A DNA stretch of 64,000 nucleotides from Azonexus sp. (GCF_023150235.1 NZ_JAKLLH010000010.1:1-64000); one strand, 5' to 3'; positions 10,266-21,435 are shown, numbered from the stretch's first letter. Program-made: numbers and translations. The notes: a model not told the origin generated them from the sequence alone.

Positions 10266-10374
10266 CGGGAAGGCAGAAACAAGCCCGCCGGCTACCACCG
10301 AAACGAACCCCGACCTGAAACCGCCCCCCACCGCAGCCGCAGTAACCGCCCCCGGCCGGGCCACGGCCGCCCCC

Positions 10375-11514
10375 TTACCCCGCATCCCGATACCGCCCAT
10401 AGGTATAGTGCGCCGCACACGCGCCCTCCGACGAGACCATGCACGAGCCCACCGGGTTCTCCGGCGTACATACCGTGCCGAAGATCTTGCAGTCCTGCGG
10501 CCGCTTGACCCCGCGCAGGATCGCCCCGCATTCGCAGGCCTTGTGATCCGCGACCGAACGGTAAGCGGCGGCAAAGCGCTGTTCGGCGTCGAATTCGGCG
10601 AACGCCCCACGAATGCGCAGCGCCGAGTAGGGCAGCACGTTGAGGCCGCGCCACTCGAACTGCTTGCGCATTTCGAAGACTTCGCCGACCAGGCGCTGCG
10701 CCTTGCGGTTGCCGTCACGGTCGACGGCGCGCGAGAACTCGTTTTCGACTTCGGCGCGGCCTTCGTTGACCTGGCGGATCAGCATCTTGATCGCCTGCAT
10801 CACGTCGAGCGGCTCGAAGCCGGCGATCACCACCGGTTTGCGGTATTCCTCGGCGAAGAATTCGTAGGGCCGGCTGCCGATGATGGTCGACACGTGCGCC
10901 GGGCCGATGAAGCCGTCGAGCGGCACGGTGCCCCAGCGGCGGACTTCCGGCGATTCGAGGATGCTGGAAATCGCCGACGGGGTCAGCACGTGGCAACACA
11001 GCACCGAGAAGTTCTTGAGCCCGAGCGCCGCCGCCTGCTTGATCGCCACCGCCGTCGGCGGGGTGGTGGTTTCAAAGCCGATGGCGAAGAAGACGACCTG
11101 TTTTTCCGGGTGTTTTTGCGCCAGCGCCACCGCATCGAGGCTGGAGTAAACCATCTTCACCTCGCCGCCGCCGCTGCCGGCGCGAGCCTTGGCCTTGAGC
11201 AGCGAGAGGCCGTCGCTGGCCGGGACGCGCAGACAGTCGCCGTAGGTGCATAGCGTCACGCCGTGGTCGAGGACCAACCGGATCGCCTGGTCGACGCGGC
11301 CGATTGGCAGCACGCAGACCGGGCAGCCGGGACCGTGGATCATCCGTACGTTGTCGGGCAGCAGGTCGGCGACGCCGTAGCGCGAAATGGCGTGGGTGTG
11401 GCCGCCGCAGAATTCCATGAAGTGGTAGCGGCGCTGCGGGTCGATCTCGGCACGGATCGCAGCGGCGATTTTCTGCGCGGTTTCGCCGTCGCGGTATTCG
11501 TCGATGTACTTCAT
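10375..11514 (-). CDS. hypD: Hydrogenase maturation factor HypD
   Basis: 379 aa. Fe-S scaffold which, with HypC, assembles the Fe(CN)2CO unit. Conserved motifs seen: MEFCGGHTHAISRYG near the N-terminus with the redox-active Cys, GPGCPVCVLP, IGFETTTPPTA, CCHVLTPSA, and the C-terminal 4Fe-4S ligand region (CECGAILRGVKRPQDC and FGTVCTPENPVGSCMVSSEG). Its ATG shares one base with the hypC stop (TGATG), so the two are translationally coupled. Downstream on the same strand, repeats replace the usual direct junction with hypE. Confidence 0.96.
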   Translation of the reverse strand: MKYIDEYRDGETAQKIAAAIRAEIDPQRRYHFMEFCGGHTHAISRYGVADLLPDNVRMIHGPGCPVCVLPIGRVDQAIRLVLDHGVTLCTYGDCLRVPASDGLSLLKAKARAGSGGGEVKMVYSSLDAVALAQKHPEKQVVFFAIGFETTTPPTAVAIKQAAALGLKNFSVLCCHVLTPSAISSILESPEVRRWGTVPLDGFIGPAHVSTIIGSRPYEFFAEEYRKPVVIAGFEPLDVMQAIKMLIRQVNEGRAEVENEFSRAVDRDGNRKAQRLVGEVFEMRKQFEWRGLNVLPYSALRIRGAFAEFDAEQRFAAAYRSVADHKACECGAILRGVKRPQDCKIFGTVCTPENPVGSCMVSSEGACAAHYTYGRYRDAG

Positions 11515-11762
11515 CAGTGCAAGGTCGGCGGCGTGTCGGAGAAAGCCTGCTCGCCCATTTCGGCAAACAGCTTCAAGGTCTTGGCGGCTTCTTCCGGGTC
11601 GAGCTTGTTCAGCGCGTAGCCGACATGGACGATCACGTAGTCGCCGACCGCGACGCCCTCGACCAGGGCCAGCGAAATTTCCTTGCGCACGCCGGCCAGT
11701 TCGACCAGCGCGTTGTCGTTGTCGCGCAGTTCAACCACCAGCGCGGGAATGGCAAGACACAT
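11514..11762 (-). CDS. hypC: Hydrogenase maturation chaperone HypC
   Basis: 82 aa. Begins MCLAIP: the Cys at position 2 is the residue that carries iron between HypD and the large-subunit precursor. The hydrophobic core GDYVIVHVGYALNKLDPEEA is typical of HypC. An AGGAG lies 8 bp upstream. A second HypC-family protein (12327-12605) is in the same operon, so one may serve the general HypCD scaffold and the other the HybC precursor; this gene's coupling to hypD favours it as the general HypC. Confidence 0.93.
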   Translation of the reverse strand: MCLAIPALVVELRDNDNALVELAGVRKEISLALVEGVAVGDYVIVHVGYALNKLDPEEAAKTLKLFAEMGEQAFSDTPPTLH

Positions 11763-11779
11763 GCAAAAACTCCTGTCGC

Positions 11780-12334
11780 TTAACTGCGGCCGGCCAGCCG
11801 GCGCAGGAAACCGCGCCGCGAAACCGGCGGTTTTTCAGTAGTCGCCGCCTCGTCCACTGCCGGCGCCGGGGTCGGCTCGGGCGGCGGGGCGAACACCGCT
11901 TTCAAGGCGTCGATGGCGATCTGTCGGGCACTGCCCATGTCGCTCAGCGTACTCACCGGCGCGATCAGCGGGCAATATTGGTAGGGCCCGAGGTCGGGGT
12001 CATCGTCGGCAATCAATTGCAGCGTGCCGCAAGGCAGGTTCAGGTAGCGCCGCTCGCCGGCCGGGATGTCGCCCCACAATTCGCCGCCGCCGGAGACCAG
12101 GAACAGATTGAGGAACCACGGCGTGATCACCACCCCCAGCCAGTCGCCGCGATAGCGGACGAAACCGTGCACCTCGACGCTCAAGGCGGCATTGACAAAG
12201 GGCAGGTCCTGCATCCGCTCTTCCCAGACGTGCTGGTAATGGGCGCGGAAGAACTCAGCCGGATCGTCATCGCGGGCAATCGCCGGGCGAATCGGCGGCG
12301 GGGCCAAGGCGGGGGTGCGGAGGCGTTCAGTCAT
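11780..12334 (-). CDS. hybE: [NiFe] hydrogenase assembly chaperone, HybE/HupJ family
   Basis: 184 aa. The core (about 25-135) matches HybE/HupJ chaperones: FFRAHYQHVWEERMQDLPF, WLGVVITPWFLNLFLV, and the YCPLIAPVSTLSDMGSARQI end. Such proteins are thought to hold the small or large subunit precursor until assembly and Tat export. A Pro/Ala-rich linker leads to a C-terminal tail SRRGFLRRLAG, which looks like a twin-arginine motif at the wrong end of the protein. It overlaps the end of hupF by 8 bp. Confidence 0.82.
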   Translation of the reverse strand: MTERLRTPALAPPPIRPAIARDDDPAEFFRAHYQHVWEERMQDLPFVNAALSVEVHGFVRYRGDWLGVVITPWFLNLFLVSGGGELWGDIPAGERRYLNLPCGTLQLIADDDPDLGPYQYCPLIAPVSTLSDMGSARQIAIDALKAVFAPPPEPTPAPAVDEAATTEKPPVSRRGFLRRLAGRS

Positions 12335-12605
12335 GCGCTGGCTTCATATCCTGGAAATGGCGCTGCGGATCATAGTCGCCGTTGAGCGACGCCGCCAGTG
12401 CCGCCAGCGCATCCTCGATCAAGGCCCGCGCCTCGTCATCGACCACTTCCTTGGCCAGGCCGAGCGAGGTCAGCACCCAAGTGCCGGGGGGCTGCGGCCC
12501 GAGCAGCATCATGTTCACCAACTCACGCTGGCCGTCGCGCTCGACCCAGGCGAAATCGCCCTCGCCTTCCCACGCGACCACCTGTTTCGGAATCGACAGG
12601 CACAT
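12327..12605 (-). CDS. hupF: Second HypC-family chaperone (HupF/HybG-like)
   Basis: 92 aa. Starts MCLSIPKQVV, with the HypC-type Cys2. It is longer at the C-terminus than HypC (LGLAKEVVDDEARALIEDAL). HupF-type proteins protect or deliver iron to the large subunit, particularly under oxygen. The ATG shares one base with the hybD stop (TGATG), so translation is coupled. The position between the maturation protease and hybE fits a role dedicated to HybC. Confidence 0.85.
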   Translation of the reverse strand: MCLSIPKQVVAWEGEGDFAWVERDGQRELVNMMLLGPQPPGTWVLTSLGLAKEVVDDEARALIEDALAALAASLNGDYDPQRHFQDMKPAHD

Positions 12606-13084
12606 CAGGCCAGCTCCTCGACCGTCGCTCCGCAGCGGCGCAGTTCGGCCACCGTCATCGCCAGCAGCTCGGGCAGGCGGGCGGCCACTTCCGGCGACAA
12701 CTCCATGCCCAGTTCCATCGACACCGGCTGCATCCCGACGATCACCGTTTCGCGCGGCGCACGGCCGGTCAGTTCGAGGCTGGCGAGGACGTCGCAGAGG
12801 CCGACCTGGTGTGGCGACAGCTTGGTCTTGAAAAACACCGGCACCTGCTCGCCGGTGAGCAGCACCGGCGTTGCCGGCGGCTGGTGGCAGCGAACGCAAT
12901 CGACGACGATCAGCGCGTCGAGGTTTTCCAGCTGTTCGAGGAATTCCATGCCGCAGGTGCCGCCGTCGATCAGCTCGACGTCCGGCGGCAGGCGGTAACG
13001 CTCGCCCAGTGCTTCGACGACGCGAACGCCGACACCCTCGTCGGTAAGCAGGATGTTACCGACGCCGAGGACCACGATACGCAT
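12605..13084 (-). CDS. hybD: Hydrogenase maturation endopeptidase (HybD/HupD)
   Basis: 159 aa. Cleaves the C-terminal tail of HybC after nickel insertion. Family motifs are present: GVGNILLTDEGVGV with the Glu ligand, ALIVVDCV with the Asp ligand, and KLSPHQVGL with the His ligand. Its substrate tail is visible in HybC (15 residues after the L2 His). GGAGA is 7 bp upstream of the ATG and lies immediately after the T-run of an intrinsic terminator, so hybD to hypD may be expressed at a lower level than hybOABC or from read-through. Confidence 0.93.
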   Translation of the reverse strand: MRIVVLGVGNILLTDEGVGVRVVEALGERYRLPPDVELIDGGTCGMEFLEQLENLDALIVVDCVRCHQPPATPVLLTGEQVPVFFKTKLSPHQVGLCDVLASLELTGRAPRETVIVGMQPVSMELGMELSPEVAARLPELLAMTVAELRRCGATVEELA

Positions 13085-13096
13085 GCGAATTTCTCC

Positions 13097-13126
13097 AAAA
13101 AAAGAGGGCGCGACATAGTCGCGCCC
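13097..13126 (-). terminator. Intrinsic terminator between hybC and hybD
   Basis: On the minus strand: GGGCGCGAC, 3-nt loop, GTCGCGCCC, then TCTTTTTTT. Nine perfect GC-rich pairs followed by a T-run. It lies 130 bp after the hybC stop and 13 bp before the hybD start. Confidence 0.85.
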
Positions 13127-13256
13127 GAAACGACGGGATACCTTGACCTGGGCCAAACAACCCGCAACTACGACTCTGGCGGCAGGCAAAAACCTGCGTT
13201 CGTTCCTGCTCCGGGCGCCGACGGCAAGCGCCGCACGCCGCCCGGGATGAGCGGCT

Positions 13257-14969
13257 TCAGACCGCCTTGACCGTGACCACCGGGTTGTTTTCCTGGTCGA
13301 CCACATGCACGGCACAGGCCAGGCAGGGGTCGAAGGAGTGCACCGTGCGCAGCACTTCCAGCGGCTTCTCGGGGTCGGCCACCGGGTTGTCGAGCAGGCA
13401 GGCCTCGTAAGCGCCGGGGACGTCCTTCTCGTTGCGCGGAGCGGCATTCCAGGTGGTCGGCACGACGCACTGGTAGTTCTTGATCTTGCCGTTCTCGATC
13501 ACCACCCAGTGCGAGAGCACGCCGCGCGGCGCTTCGTGGAAACCGACGCCCATCTGTTCGCCCTTGGGGAAGACCGGCTTGTTGAAGGTCTTGAGGTCGC
13601 CTTTACCCATGTTGGCGAGCAGCAGGTTCCACTGGTTGGTCAGCTCGTCGACCTGCACCGCACAACCGACCGCACGCGCCGCATGGCGACCGATGGTTGA
13701 GTGCAGGGCATCGAGACCGACCTTGCTGCCGGCGATGTTGGAGACCAGGTCGAGTGCGGCGGTGGCGTATTTCTTGGTCGGTTCATGGCCGGCGGCGAGC
13801 ATGTTGAGCACGCGCGGCAGCGGCCCGACCTGCATCGGCTTGCCGTAGAAGGTCGGCGCCTTGAGCCAGCTGTACTTGCCGTTATCCTGGAAGTCGGTGT
13901 AGTTCGGCGTCGTTTCACCTTGATAGGGATGCAGGGACGCCTCGTTGCCCGCCGAATAGTTGTACCAGGAGTGCTTGATGCCCTCGGCCACGCCATCGAT
14001 GAAATACTTGTCGTTGAAGCTGCCAATTGCCTTGAAGCTCTCCAGCTTGCCGCCTTCGATGAAACCGCCGGGCAGTGCGAACTGGGTGCCCTTGCCGTCG
14101 AGCGGGATGTCCGGCACGCACAGGTAGTCGGTGATGCCGCGCCCGTACTTGGTCCAGTCGGCGTAGAAGCCGCCGATCACGCCGACATCGACCAGATAGA
14201 CGTTCTTGACGAAGTCGTCGAGCTTCTCGATCCATTCCTTGATCGCCAGCAGCCGCTCGATGGTCAGCACCGACTGCGCATCGAGCGCCAGCGGGTTGGC
14301 AACACCGCCGACGGCGACGTTCTGGATGTGCGGCGACTTGGAGCCGAGGACCGCGACGATCTTGCTGGCGAAACGCTGGATTTCCAGCGCCTGCAGGTAG
14401 TGGACCGTGGCAATCAGGTTAACCTCCGGCGACAGCTTCATCGCCGGGTGGCCCCAGTAACCGTTGGTGAAGATGCCGAGCTGGCCGGTGCCGACAAAGC
14501 CCTTGAGGCGGTCCTGCACCTTCTTGAACTCCACCTTGCTGTTGCCGTTCCAGTTGGACAGGCTCTGCGCCAGGCTGGCGGCCTGGTCCGGGTCGGCCTT
14601 CAGGGCGCTGACCACGTCGACCCAGTCGAGTGCCGAGAGGTGGTAGAAATGCACGATGTGATCATGGACGGCGTGCGCCAGCATGATCATGTTGCGGATG
14701 TACTGGGCATTGACCGGGATTTCGAGTTGCAGCGCGTTTTCAACCGCGCGCACCGAGGCCATCGCATGCACCGTGGTGCACACGCCGCAGATGCGCTGGG
14801 TGATCGCCCAAGCGTCGCGCGGATCGCGGCCGATCAGGATGTTCTCGACCCCGCGCCACATCTGGCCGGAGGCCCAGGCCTTCTTGACCCGCCCGCCATC
14901 GACCTCGACATCGACGCGCAAATGGCCTTCGATGCGGGTAACCGGATCGATCGTGACTCTTTTCGACAT
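13257..14969 (-). CDS. hybC: Uptake [NiFe] hydrogenase large subunit (HybC)
   Basis: 570 aa. Catalytic subunit oxidising H2 in the periplasm. The Ni-Fe site ligands are in L1 RICGVCTTVH (C61, C64) and L2 DPCLACAVH (C549, C552). After the final His (555) there are 15 residues that HybD should remove. It has no export signal of its own and would be carried with HybO through Tat. AGGAG lies 6 bp upstream of the ATG. Gene order hybO-hybA-hybB-hybC matches the group 1c (Hyb) type, which passes electrons through HybA/HybB to quinone. Confidence 0.95.
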   Translation of the reverse strand: MSKRVTIDPVTRIEGHLRVDVEVDGGRVKKAWASGQMWRGVENILIGRDPRDAWAITQRICGVCTTVHAMASVRAVENALQLEIPVNAQYIRNMIMLAHAVHDHIVHFYHLSALDWVDVVSALKADPDQAASLAQSLSNWNGNSKVEFKKVQDRLKGFVGTGQLGIFTNGYWGHPAMKLSPEVNLIATVHYLQALEIQRFASKIVAVLGSKSPHIQNVAVGGVANPLALDAQSVLTIERLLAIKEWIEKLDDFVKNVYLVDVGVIGGFYADWTKYGRGITDYLCVPDIPLDGKGTQFALPGGFIEGGKLESFKAIGSFNDKYFIDGVAEGIKHSWYNYSAGNEASLHPYQGETTPNYTDFQDNGKYSWLKAPTFYGKPMQVGPLPRVLNMLAAGHEPTKKYATAALDLVSNIAGSKVGLDALHSTIGRHAARAVGCAVQVDELTNQWNLLLANMGKGDLKTFNKPVFPKGEQMGVGFHEAPRGVLSHWVVIENGKIKNYQCVVPTTWNAAPRNEKDVPGAYEACLLDNPVADPEKPLEVLRTVHSFDPCLACAVHVVDQENNPVVTVKAV

Positions 14970-14990
14970 GTTTTTCTCCTATCCCGGAAT

Positions 14991-16157
14991 TCAGTGAGCC
15001 GCCGCAGCTTCTTCGCGCGGCAGGACCGGGAAGCGACGGGTGATGATGATGTAAGCAAGGACCTCGACCGAGAACATGCCGATGGTGACCAGCATTTCGG
15101 CAATCGAGGGGAAGTAGTGCCAGCCGTGATCGACGCCGAGACCGGTGTCGTAACCGATCAGGAAGCCGTTGACCCGCATCAGCATCGCGCCGCACATCAG
15201 CGCGATCCCGGCCAGGAACAGCCGCGCCGGATTACGCCGGGCAGCGGCGCTGCCGATCAGCAGGTAGGGCAGGACGAAGCAGAACAGTTCCAGCCAGAAG
15301 AAGAAGGCTTCGAGGCTGGCGGCAAAGGCGTGACCGAGAGCACCACGAACGACCAGGTCGCCGAGCCGGACCGCGAGGAAGAGGCCGAGCACGCCGAGCA
15401 TGATCTTGGCCATCGGCTGCAGCAGGTGCATTTCGATTTCGCGGCGATAGGCGGCCGAGGCGACGCAGGACTCGAAGAGGACGATGCCGTAACCGACGGT
15501 GATCGCCGACAGCAGGTAGAGCAGCGGCACGACCGGGGTCTGCCACAGCGGATTGACCTGCGGCCCCATCACCACCAGCATGGTGCCGAGCGAGGACTGG
15601 TGCATCATCGGCAGCAGGGTGCCGAGGGCGATGAAGAAGAACAGCACCTTCTCCAGTTTCTTCTTTTGCACGGTCAACCCCCATTTTTCGAGAAAAACGG
15701 GCGAGAACTCGATCCACATCACCGTGATGTAGGCCGAGATGCAGACCGCGACCTCGAACATCACCGAGTTGGGATTGGCGTAGCCGGGCCAGAAGATGTG
15801 CCAGAAATTCCACCAGCGACCGAGGTCGAAGATCACCCCGACGCCGGCCAGGGTGTAGCCGAACAGGCTGGCCAGCAAGGCTGGCCGGACCAGCGGGTGA
15901 TATTCGCCACGGTTGAAGATGTACACCAGCATCGCGACCGAGAAGCCGCCGCAAGCGAAGGCCGAGCCGATGATCACGTCGAAGATGACCCAAATTCCCC
16001 ACGGGTAGCCATCGTTGAGGTTGGTCACGGCGCCGAGGCCGAAGATGAAACGGACCAGCAGGACCGCCAGCATCGCCATGATCAGGACGCCACAAACGGC
16101 GGTGGCGGTATTCAACAACTTGCCGCCGACCGGGACGGCGGGATGATGCGCGCTCAT
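14991..16157 (-). CDS. hybB: Hydrogenase membrane subunit HybB (NrfD/PsrC family)
   Basis: 388 aa, about ten hydrophobic segments from residue 15 to 370. Integral membrane quinone-reactive subunit. Family features include DGYPWGIWVIFDVIIGSAFA near the N-terminus, YANPNSVMFEVAVCISAYI, and LVVMGPQVNPLWQTP in the centre. It takes electrons from HybA to the menaquinone/ubiquinone pool. It begins 1 bp after the hybA stop and is followed by hybC after 21 bp. Confidence 0.93.
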   Translation of the reverse strand: MSAHHPAVPVGGKLLNTATAVCGVLIMAMLAVLLVRFIFGLGAVTNLNDGYPWGIWVIFDVIIGSAFACGGFSVAMLVYIFNRGEYHPLVRPALLASLFGYTLAGVGVIFDLGRWWNFWHIFWPGYANPNSVMFEVAVCISAYITVMWIEFSPVFLEKWGLTVQKKKLEKVLFFFIALGTLLPMMHQSSLGTMLVVMGPQVNPLWQTPVVPLLYLLSAITVGYGIVLFESCVASAAYRREIEMHLLQPMAKIMLGVLGLFLAVRLGDLVVRGALGHAFAASLEAFFFWLELFCFVLPYLLIGSAAARRNPARLFLAGIALMCGAMLMRVNGFLIGYDTGLGVDHGWHYFPSIAEMLVTIGMFSVEVLAYIIITRRFPVLPREEAAAAH

Positions 16158-16158
16158 G

Positions 16159-17232
16159 TCAGGCCTCCCCTTGTTTGTCTTGTTCCTCGCCGGCTTCGGC
16201 GACCACGTTGCGGCGAGCGACCCAGGTCAGGCCGGCGAGTACCGCGACCGGCATGATCAGGCCACCGTACAGCGTGTGCTGGATGGTTTCCGAGGTCGCT
16301 GCCGAGGATTTGGGCGGCAGATCAGGCATCCCGACCTTCTGGAAATTGACTGCGGAGAGCTTCAGCACCTGGGTGCCGCCGTACTCCTTCTCGCCATAGA
16401 CGTGCTGCAGATAGGCGCCGGCCTGCGCCTGGTAGTCCTGGTTCAGCGGTCCCTTCCACTGGGCGGCCTGCTCCGGCGTTTCACCCTTGGCCGGCAGGCG
16501 GCCGCGCGGCATCGTGGTCCATTCGCCCGGCTTGAGCGCCAGCCGGCGCTTGGCTTCGGCGAGCAAGTCCTCGCTGCGGCCGAACAGCGTCGCGCCGGTC
16601 GGACAGACCTCGGCGCAGGCCGAGTAATGCCCATCCTTGTGCCGATGGCGGCAGAGTTCGCACTTGCCGATCTGGCCGGTCGGCGAATCGTACTGGTACT
16701 TGGGAATCCCGAACGGGCAGGCGGCGACGCAGTAGCGGCAGCCGATGCAGATATCCGGGTCGTAGCCGACGATGCCGGTCAGCGGGTTCTTGGTCATCGC
16801 CGAAACCGGGCAAGCCGAGACGCAGGACGGATCGGCGCAATGCATGCACGAGGTCTTCATGAACGCGAAACCGTTCTGCTCCGCGTCCTTGTTCTCCATC
16901 GTGCCGTTGCGGTACATCTTGATCAGGTTGAAGGTATGGCCGCTGGTATCGAGCGGCGTATCCCACAATTTGTCGACGGCGGTGAATTCGGCCGGGTTGG
17001 CGTTGGCCTGCTTGCAGGCGGCAACGCAGGCCTGGCAGCCGACGCAGAGGGTCGCGTCGTAGAGCAGGCCGAGGGCTTCCGGTGGCCGTTGCAGGGTATC
17101 GCGGGCGCAAACGACTTCCGGCGCCACGGCGGCCGCTGCAGCGGCACCGCCGGCGAGCAGGCGCTTGAGGAAGTTGCGCCGGCCCTGGCTACCGGCTTCC
17201 GGTTCGGTGTGCGGATGGGAGGGCTGTTTCAT
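16159..17232 (-). CDS. hybA: Hydrogenase 4Fe-4S electron-transfer subunit HybA
   Basis: 357 aa. Periplasmic ferredoxin-like subunit. A Tat signal is seen at residues 15-40 (GRRNFLKRLLAGG). Cys clusters follow in order: CVGCQACVAAC, CMHCADPSCVSACP, CIGCRYCVAACPFG and CELCRHR with a later CP. A hydrophobic segment near the C-terminus (GGLIMPVAVLAGLTWVARRN) should anchor it next to HybB. The start MKQPSHPH is chosen because the Tat signal then lies at the N-terminus and GGGAG precedes it; the hybO stop ends 1 bp before. Confidence 0.94.
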   Translation of the reverse strand: MKQPSHPHTEPEAGSQGRRNFLKRLLAGGAAAAAAVAPEVVCARDTLQRPPEALGLLYDATLCVGCQACVAACKQANANPAEFTAVDKLWDTPLDTSGHTFNLIKMYRNGTMENKDAEQNGFAFMKTSCMHCADPSCVSACPVSAMTKNPLTGIVGYDPDICIGCRYCVAACPFGIPKYQYDSPTGQIGKCELCRHRHKDGHYSACAEVCPTGATLFGRSEDLLAEAKRRLALKPGEWTTMPRGRLPAKGETPEQAAQWKGPLNQDYQAQAGAYLQHVYGEKEYGGTQVLKLSAVNFQKVGMPDLPPKSSAATSETIQHTLYGGLIMPVAVLAGLTWVARRNVVAEAGEEQDKQGEA

Positions 17233-17233
17233 T

Positions 17234-18439
17234 TCAGGCTCCCGTCGTTTCGTCGGCCTGCTTGCCTTCCTGCTTGGCGCGTTCGAGTTCAGCCGCCTGG
17301 TGCGAGAGGCCGAGATTCTTGGCCACCATCGCCCCGGCGCCGGCGGCAGCGCCGGCCACGGCTGCAAGCACGGCGGCGGAGCCGAGCGTCGCCCCGATGC
17401 CTTTTTCCTCGACGATGCGCGGCAGGAAGACCGAAGGCTCGATGTTCTTCATCTTGGCCATCGCGTGGATCGGCTTGGCGAAGCCGACGCCCTCTTCGGT
17501 ACAACCGATGCAGGGGTGGCCGCAGGCGACCGGCCAGGTGCCGGCACCGGCATCACCGAACATGATCACCGAGCAGTTGGCGTAGGTTTCCGGTCCCTTG
17601 CAGCCGAGCTTGTACAGGCAGTAGCCCTTGCGGTGGCCGTCGTCGCCGAACTCCATCGCAAAGCGGCCGGCGTCGAAATGGGCGCGGCGTTCGCAGTTTT
17701 CGTGGATCAGGCGGGAGTAGGCGAATTTCGGGCGGCCCTTTTCGTCCACTGCCGGCAGCTTGCCGAAGGTCAGGAAGTGCACCACCGTGGACAGGAAGTT
17801 GTACGGGTTGGGCGGGCAGCCGGGAATGGTCACCACCGGCTTGCCGAGGACCTGGGCCACCCCGCTCGACCCGGTGGGGCTCTCGGTCGCTCCGGGAATC
17901 GACGGAATGGTCGAAGGCATGCCGCCCCACGAGGCACAAGAGCCGATGGCGATCACTGCCGCCGCATCGGCCGCGCATTCCTTGAGCAGTTCGATCGCGG
18001 TCTTGCCACCAATCTTGCAATAAACACCGCCGTCGCGGGTCGGGATCGCGCCTTCGACGACCAGCAGGTATTTGCCCTTGTGCCGCTTCATCGCAGCCAG
18101 CCGCGCCTCTTCGACCTGATGGCCGGCGGCGGCGAACAGGGTTTCGTGATAATCGAGCGAGATCACGTCGAGAATCAGTTTTTCCAGGGTCGGGTGCTCG
18201 GCGCGCAGCATCGACTCGGTACAACCGGTACATTCCTGGAAATGCAGCCAGATCACCGATGGCCGCTCCTTGTTGGCGACCGCTTCGGCGACGGCAGCGT
18301 CGGCGCCTTGCGGCAGGCCGAGGGTGGTCGCCATCGCGGCGCAGAATTGCAGGAATTCGCGACGATCCATCGACAGGCGGTCTGCCGCCGCGCCAATGCG
18401 GTCATCGCTTTCCAGCGTAATCAGGTCTTGCTTAGCCAT
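17234..18439 (-). CDS. hybO: Uptake [NiFe] hydrogenase small subunit (HybO)
   Basis: 401 aa. Fe-S subunit with a Tat signal (DRREFLQFCA, RR at 26-27). The proximal cluster motif reads HFQECTGCTES (C70, C73) and IGSCASWGG; both positions that carry extra Cys in oxygen-tolerant hydrogenases are Gly here. Other cluster regions: PGCPPNPYNF, HENCERR, KLGCKGPETYANC and GHPCIGCTEEG. A small-residue hydrophobic stretch near 355-380 is the likely C-terminal anchor. First gene of the operon behind the sigma-54 promoter, with GGGGGA before its ATG. Confidence 0.95.
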   Translation of the reverse strand: MAKQDLITLESDDRIGAAADRLSMDRREFLQFCAAMATTLGLPQGADAAVAEAVANKERPSVIWLHFQECTGCTESMLRAEHPTLEKLILDVISLDYHETLFAAAGHQVEEARLAAMKRHKGKYLLVVEGAIPTRDGGVYCKIGGKTAIELLKECAADAAAVIAIGSCASWGGMPSTIPSIPGATESPTGSSGVAQVLGKPVVTIPGCPPNPYNFLSTVVHFLTFGKLPAVDEKGRPKFAYSRLIHENCERRAHFDAGRFAMEFGDDGHRKGYCLYKLGCKGPETYANCSVIMFGDAGAGTWPVACGHPCIGCTEEGVGFAKPIHAMAKMKNIEPSVFLPRIVEEKGIGATLGSAAVLAAVAGAAAGAGAMVAKNLGLSHQAAELERAKQEGKQADETTGA

Positions 18440-18527
18440 TGAATTCCCCCTTTACCATTCTTGCCCGGCCGACCGGCGGCTCGGCGATCGCGGCAAACAC
18501 GCCGCATCCGACTGCAGGGGGGAAAAC

Positions 18528-18544
18528 TGGCAAAAGGCGTGCCA
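18528..18544 (-). promoter_or_regulatory. Sigma-54 promoter of the hyb operon
   Basis: On the minus strand: TGGCACGCCTTTTGCCA, a full match to the TGGCACG-N4-TTGC consensus with the required 10 bases between GG and GC. It lies about 90 bp upstream of the hybO ATG. HoxA, encoded in the same locus, is a sigma-54 activator. Its binding site further upstream could not be recognised. Confidence 0.88.
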
Positions 18545-18710
18545 GGCAGGCTATTTCAGGATATTCAACCACTTGCACCGATAATACTGGGCGCAAAGCG
18601 CAAATCAACTTTCCATTAGTCGAGCAAAAATGAAAAGCAAGGGACCATCCCGACAACAATGCATCCGTGCTGCCACGCGGTACGCGGGAGGAGGTGGCCT
18701 TGTCCTTGGC

Positions 18711-21374
<2,664 letters not shown>

Positions 21375-21435
21375 CTGCAAGCGCTCGGCCAGATCGGTAT
21401 GCGTGGATTCTAACGCCCGCCCCCGGAGATGGGAC

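Noticed and set aside
9261-10718. Long minus-strand frame (485 codons) across the hypE-hypD gap
   Set aside because: It runs through tandem repeats and into hypD in a wrong frame; the repeated RQKKVSKEKAT-like peptides come from the hairpin repeat, not from a protein family.
13701-16256. 851-codon plus-strand frame opposite hybC and hybB
   Set aside because: Antisense shadow of two clearly identified hydrogenase genes; the composition is typical of reverse-strand reading in high-GC DNA.
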